Positions 6,613 to 9,628 of a stretch of DNA of 9,628 bases are shown one piece after another. Each line of letters begins with the position of its first letter. The stretch's first letter is position 1. The translations under genes and the position numbers were made by a program. Source of the DNA: an uncultured Clostridium sp. (GTDB lineage: Bacteria; Bacillota; Clostridia; Clostridiales; Clostridiaceae). The notes under the pieces are model-generated. The model was not told the origin of the DNA and made no database searches. It was given only the letters and a program-made list of their open reading frames with translations. Location: NCBI RefSeq assembly GCF_900769625.1, contig NZ_CAAGHK010000043.1, positions 1-9,628 of the forward strand, given 5' to 3'.

Positions 6613-6641
6613 TTGTTAACTTTTGAGAAAAAGTGTATAGT
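6613..6641 (+). promoter_or_regulatory. Sigma-A promoter for the rRNA methyltransferase gene
   Basis: TTGTTA at 6613-6618 and TATAGT at 6636-6641 are separated by an ideal 17 bases, with 4/6 and 5/6 consensus matches. A TG directly precedes the -10. The predicted start is near 6648, giving a leader of under 30 bases. Confidence 0.55.
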
Positions 6642-6674
6642 TATTAGAGAATTATAGAAAGAGAGTTGCATTTT

Positions 6675-7532
6675 ATGAAACATATAGATAATAAGATTTT
6701 ATTAACCTGTCCAATATGCGGAGAGCATTTATATAAGCATATTGAAGAAAAAGTTTTTAAGTGTGAAAATAATCACTCATATGATATAGCAAAACAAGGT
6801 TACGTCAATCTTTTGATAAGTAACATGAAAAGAAGTAAAAATCCAGGAGATTCAAAGGAAATGGTTCTTGCAAGAGTTGATTTCCTTAGAAGAGGATTTT
6901 ACAAAAATATAAGTGATAAGATAAATGAAGTAATCTGTCAATATTTTAATAGTGTACAGGAAAAAATACAAGTCTTAGATGTAGGTTGTGGAGAAGGATA
7001 TTATCTTACTAATTTAAAGGAAAGTTTAAAGGCTTATAATATTGATGCTGACTGTTATGGAATGGATGTATCCAAAGAAGCTGTCAAATATGCATCAAGA
7101 AGTGAAAAGGAATGTTTATTTGCAGTAGGAAATAACTATCACATACCAGCTGAGGATAATTCAGTTGACTGTATTATCTCAGTATTTAGTCCTATTGATA
7201 TTGATGAAATCAACAGAGTTCTAAAGAAAGATGGAATATTTGTGAGGGTTCTTCCAAGAAAAAAACATCTTATAGAGATGAGAAATATTATTTATTCAGT
7301 TGTTAATTTAAATGACAAGGTATATAATCCAGATAGTGAAAAAGATGATTATATTAATGAAGTCAATGTTACATATGATCTTCAGCTGAATAATGAAGAG
7401 TTTATGAGTCTCCTTAAGATGACACCTCATTACTGGAAGTCTACACCTGAAAACAAGCAAAAGCTTGAAGAATATGATGACTTAAAAATAACTGTTGATA
7501 TGAGGATTGGTGTATTTAAAAAGAAACATTAA
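6675..7532 (+). CDS. rlmA: 23S rRNA (guanine-N1)-methyltransferase, RlmA family
   Basis: A 285-residue SAM-dependent methyltransferase of the RlmA/RrmA family, which methylates N1 of a guanine in the 23S helix 35 loop near the peptide exit tunnel (G745 in E. coli, G748 in the Gram-positive RlmAII/TlrB branch). The N-terminal zinc finger is intact, with ligands C12, C15, C30 and H34, followed by the family stretch KQGYVNLL (40-47). The class I methyltransferase motif I is VLDVGCGEG (100-108), then GMDVS as the strand-2 acidic motif. A late VRVLPRKKHLIEMR segment matches the P..HL.E.R pattern of the family. I use ATG 6675 rather than the in-frame TTG at 6666, because the GAAAGAGAG ribosome site (6657-6665) runs right up to TTG but is 9 bases from ATG. 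Length is close to E. coli RlmA. Probably monocistronic. Which guanine is modified cannot be decided here. Confidence 0.88.
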   Translation: MKHIDNKILLTCPICGEHLYKHIEEKVFKCENNHSYDIAKQGYVNLLISNMKRSKNPGDSKEMVLARVDFLRRGFYKNISDKINEVICQYFNSVQEKIQVLDVGCGEGYYLTNLKESLKAYNIDADCYGMDVSKEAVKYASRSEKECLFAVGNNYHIPAEDNSVDCIISVFSPIDIDEINRVLKKDGIFVRVLPRKKHLIEMRNIIYSVVNLNDKVYNPDSEKDDYINEVNVTYDLQLNNEEFMSLLKMTPHYWKSTPENKQKLEEYDDLKITVDMRIGVFKKKH

Positions 7533-7625
7533 CCCTGAATAGATAAGGATAAATGTTTATTGTTGCATTTAATATTTTATTATTCTACCAGTATAATCGA
7601 AAATAGATAAATTAAGGAATGTTTT

Positions 7626-7662
7626 TTTAACATATTTTTAACTTCAACGATAATTGTATAAA
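7626..7662 (+). promoter_or_regulatory. Candidate Pho box and linked -10 upstream of the phosphate transporter
   Basis: TTTAACA (7626-7632) and TTTAACT (7637-7643) are direct repeats with an 11-base period, the form of the Firmicute PhoP site (TT-A-CA-like repeats one helical turn apart). TATAAA at 7657-7662, preceded by TG, is a plausible -10. It lacks a good -35, as expected of an activator-dependent promoter, and places the repeats at about -29 and -40. A second TATAAT at 7721-7726 also lacks a -35. Only two repeats are visible, and AT-rich DNA makes chance matches likely, but the downstream gene fits. Confidence 0.45.
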
Positions 7663-7814
7663 AAAGTGAAAAATTATTGAACAGATTAATAAAAATATAG
7701 AATAAAACAAATATTTATCTTATAATAGAAAATTGAAGGGTAATATAGATTAAAAATACGATTTAATTTTATTACGAGTACAAAGTTTTCGAATTTTTTA
7801 AGGGAGAATAAATT

Positions 7815-9476
7815 ATGACATTTGATGATTTTTCAATGATGTTTCAATTTATTGGGGGCTTAGGAATGTTCCTTTATGGAATGCAGATGATGGCAGCAGG
7901 TCTTCAAAAAACAGCTGGCGATAAAATGAAACATCTGTTAGGGGTTCTTACTAACAACCGATTCATGGGTATTTTAGTAGGTGCTCTTATAACAGCAATT
8001 ATACAGAGCTCTGGTGCAACTACTGTTATGGTAATTGGTTTTGTCAATGCAGGATTAATGAACTTGTTTCAGACAGTAGGGGTAATAATGGGAGCTAACA
8101 TTGGTACAACCATAACAGCATGGATTGTATCAGCAGGTCAGCTTGGCGAGGCATTTACGGTTATGAAACCGAGTTTCTATGCGCCACTGATGATTGGAAT
8201 TGGTGCCATTTTAGTTATGTTCGCTAAAAAGGAAAGAAAGAAAAATATTGGAGAAATATTAATTTCACTAGGTCTTTTATTTGTAGGTCTTGACTGGATG
8301 TCAGGTTCAATAAAACCTTACACTGATGCACCTATATTTTCAAAGGCATTTGAACTTCTTGGAGGAAATCCTTTCCTTGGAGTATTGGTTGGTGCTGTTG
8401 TTACAGCTGTAATGCAGAGTTCATCTGCATCAGTAGGTGTTCTTCAGACATTAGCTATGAATGGTGTTGTAACTGCTAATGCAGCAGTATATATTTGTCT
8501 CGGATCGAATATCGGTTCATGCTATACAGCACTTCTTTCAAGTATTGGTGCTTCTAAGAATTCAAAGAGAGCAGCTATAATAAATCTGTTATTTAATTGT
8601 TTTGGTGTTATTTTATTTGCACTGATTAGTTTTGGAATATTTACAGTCAATAAGACGATTGCAAATTCAATGATTAACAGTGTACAAATTTCTCTTTTCC
8701 ATACTGTATTTAATGTTGTAAATACAATAATCATGTTCCCGATAGCAAACTTACTTGTCAAGGTATCATGCATGATTGTTAAAGATGGAAAAGATGATGA
8801 AAAGAATACTACAGATTTATCACAAACTCATCTTGATGATAGAATAATGAAGACACCTTCATTTGCAATTGAGGCTACGTTGAATGAAATCAATGAAATG
8901 GGACTTCTTGCAAGTGAGAATACAAGACTTTCAATTAAGGCTGCCTTGTATGGAAATGCTGAGGACATCGAGAAAGTTTATGAAAATGAAAAGAAAATAA
9001 ACAAATATGAAAAATCAATTGCTTCTTATATTGTAAAAATCAATAACTTAAGCTTAAATGATATGCAGCATAAGATGGTGAAAAGTCTTTTGTATACAAT
9101 CAATGACCTTGAACGTGTTGGAGATCATGCAAAGAACATTGCTGAATTTGCTGAAACAATGAAAAATGATAACTTACATTTTTCAGAAAAGGTAGTCAGT
9201 GAGATAGGCAGAATGAGTGAAAAAGTTATTCAGTCTTTAGATGCTTCACTTGAAGCAAGAAAGACAGGAAATTCTGATTTTATACAAGAAGTACTTAAAT
9301 TCGAAGATGAAGTAGATCTTATTGAACAGGATATACGTGAAAGATACATATCAAGACTTTTAGATGAAGAGTGCAATATTGAAAGCGGAGTATTGTTTAT
9401 GGATATAATAAGCAATCTGGAAAGAATTTCCGACCATGCATTTAACATTGCAGGATATTTAAAAGACGAGAAATAG
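7815..9476 (+). CDS. Na+/phosphate cotransporter with C-terminal PhoU-like domain
   Basis: A 553-residue Na/Pi symporter family protein, same architecture and size class as E. coli YjbB, expected to move inorganic phosphate across the cytoplasmic membrane coupled to sodium. The membrane part (about 1-320) contains the two inverted Na_Pi_cotrans repeats. Each has the QSS signature, Q64-S-S-G-A-T-T and Q201-S-S-S-A-S, followed by a GxNIG motif (GANIGTT at 93-99, GSNIGS at 230-235). The cytoplasmic tail (about 350-550) is helical and PhoU-like, with the paired metal-binding motifs LERVGDHAKNIAE (E433, D437) and LERISDHAFNIA (E536, D540). Such tails are thought to regulate flux according to phosphate status. 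ATG 7815 has a strong AAGGGAGA site at 7800-7807. The candidate Pho box upstream suggests induction by phosphate limitation. The direction of transport (uptake or efflux, as proposed for YjbB) is not evident from sequence. Confidence 0.93.
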   Translation: MTFDDFSMMFQFIGGLGMFLYGMQMMAAGLQKTAGDKMKHLLGVLTNNRFMGILVGALITAIIQSSGATTVMVIGFVNAGLMNLFQTVGVIMGANIGTTITAWIVSAGQLGEAFTVMKPSFYAPLMIGIGAILVMFAKKERKKNIGEILISLGLLFVGLDWMSGSIKPYTDAPIFSKAFELLGGNPFLGVLVGAVVTAVMQSSSASVGVLQTLAMNGVVTANAAVYICLGSNIGSCYTALLSSIGASKNSKRAAIINLLFNCFGVILFALISFGIFTVNKTIANSMINSVQISLFHTVFNVVNTIIMFPIANLLVKVSCMIVKDGKDDEKNTTDLSQTHLDDRIMKTPSFAIEATLNEINEMGLLASENTRLSIKAALYGNAEDIEKVYENEKKINKYEKSIASYIVKINNLSLNDMQHKMVKSLLYTINDLERVGDHAKNIAEFAETMKNDNLHFSEKVVSEIGRMSEKVIQSLDASLEARKTGNSDFIQEVLKFEDEVDLIEQDIRERYISRLLDEECNIESGVLFMDIISNLERISDHAFNIAGYLKDEK

Positions 9477-9487
9477 TGTGGAATTTA

Positions 9488-9535
9488 AAATTTAATTAAA
9501 AGTTATATAACACCACTTTACAAGTAATTAAATTT
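9488..9535 (+). terminator. AT-only hairpin after the phosphate transporter; possible weak terminator
   Basis: AAATTTAATTA (9488-9498) and TAATTAAATTT (9525-9535) are perfect 11-base inverted repeats. A further AAAGT/ACTTT pair (9499-9503 with 9515-9519) sits inside after a 5-base bulge. It begins 11 bases after the stop codon. There is no GC in the outer stem and no T-run beyond the arm, so termination would be inefficient. Confidence 0.35.
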
Positions 9536-9545
9536 CCATAAAATA

Positions 9546-9628
9546 CAATGAACCAAATACCGTCAATTTGCACAAACTAATCGTAGTTACCATAAAACTC
9601 TTTGACAAGGACGGTGTTTGGTTCTATG
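9546..9628. repeat. 19-bp imperfect inverted repeat at the contig end
   Basis: Bases 9546-9564 and 9610-9628 are inverted copies. Sixteen of 19 positions are Watson-Crick pairs, with one G-U wobble and two mismatches, around a 45-base centre. The outer ends read CA and TG. The centre contains a further small dyad, AACTA/TAGTT (9575-9579 with 9584-9588), and a GTCAA/TTGAC pair (9562-9566 with 9602-9606). It is visibly less AT-rich than the flank. It could be a MITE-like element, the end of an insertion sequence, or a structured leader of a gene beyond the edge; the sequence stops too soon to tell. Confidence 0.55.

Noticed and set aside
6666..6674. TTG start adding three residues to the rRNA methyltransferase
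   Set aside because: It directly abuts the ribosome site; ATG 6675 has 9-base spacing.
7550..7571. TAAATG/CATTTA hairpin after the methyltransferase gene as a terminator
   Set aside because: Six AT-rich pairs with a 10-base loop and no uninterrupted T-run.

Overview
This looks like a short contig from a low-GC Firmicute, most likely a Clostridia/Lachnospiraceae-type gut anaerobe. The basis is very AT-rich DNA, strong purine-rich Shine-Dalgarno sites, intrinsic hairpin-plus-U terminators, and family-level resemblance of the proteins. Species cannot be assigned. The first 19 bases exactly match the 3' end of the Illumina TruSeq read-2 adapter, so position 1 is almost certainly an artificial contig edge. 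The last 83 bases form an imperfect long inverted repeat, so the other end is probably a repeat-induced assembly break. All seven genes lie on the + strand.

Region 1 (20-1030): a perfect-consensus sigma-A promoter drives a YczE/YitT-type membrane protein, closed by a strong terminator. A second hairpin-plus-T terminator about 100 bases further on has no gene of its own.

Region 2 (about 1170-6498): a four-gene cluster ends in a strong terminator. It encodes a STAS anti-anti-sigma-like protein, a GlgX-type glycogen debranching enzyme, an RsbW-like HATPase kinase, and a large membrane-anchored RsbU/SpoIIE-type PP2C phosphatase. Together the STAS protein, kinase and phosphatase make a complete partner-switching module, with the glycogen enzyme inserted between switch genes and no sigma factor in sight. 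This is the most interesting feature of the window. The simple hypothesis is that glycogen mobilisation is co-expressed with, or is an output of, a signal sensed by the phosphatase's membrane domain.

Region 3 (6499-7532): a short tandem/inverted repeat and a promoter precede an RlmA-family 23S rRNA guanine-N1 methyltransferase with an N-terminal zinc finger.

Region 4 (7533-9628): an AT-rich intergenic region carries a candidate Pho box (two TTTAAC-type heptamers at 11-base period) ahead of a Na+/phosphate cotransporter with a C-terminal PhoU-like domain. This is followed by an AT-rich hairpin and the terminal inverted repeat.

Apart from the partner-switching/GlgX arrangement, the window looks like ordinary chromosomal sequence. 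No RNA genes, CRISPR array, transposase or prophage genes were seen.
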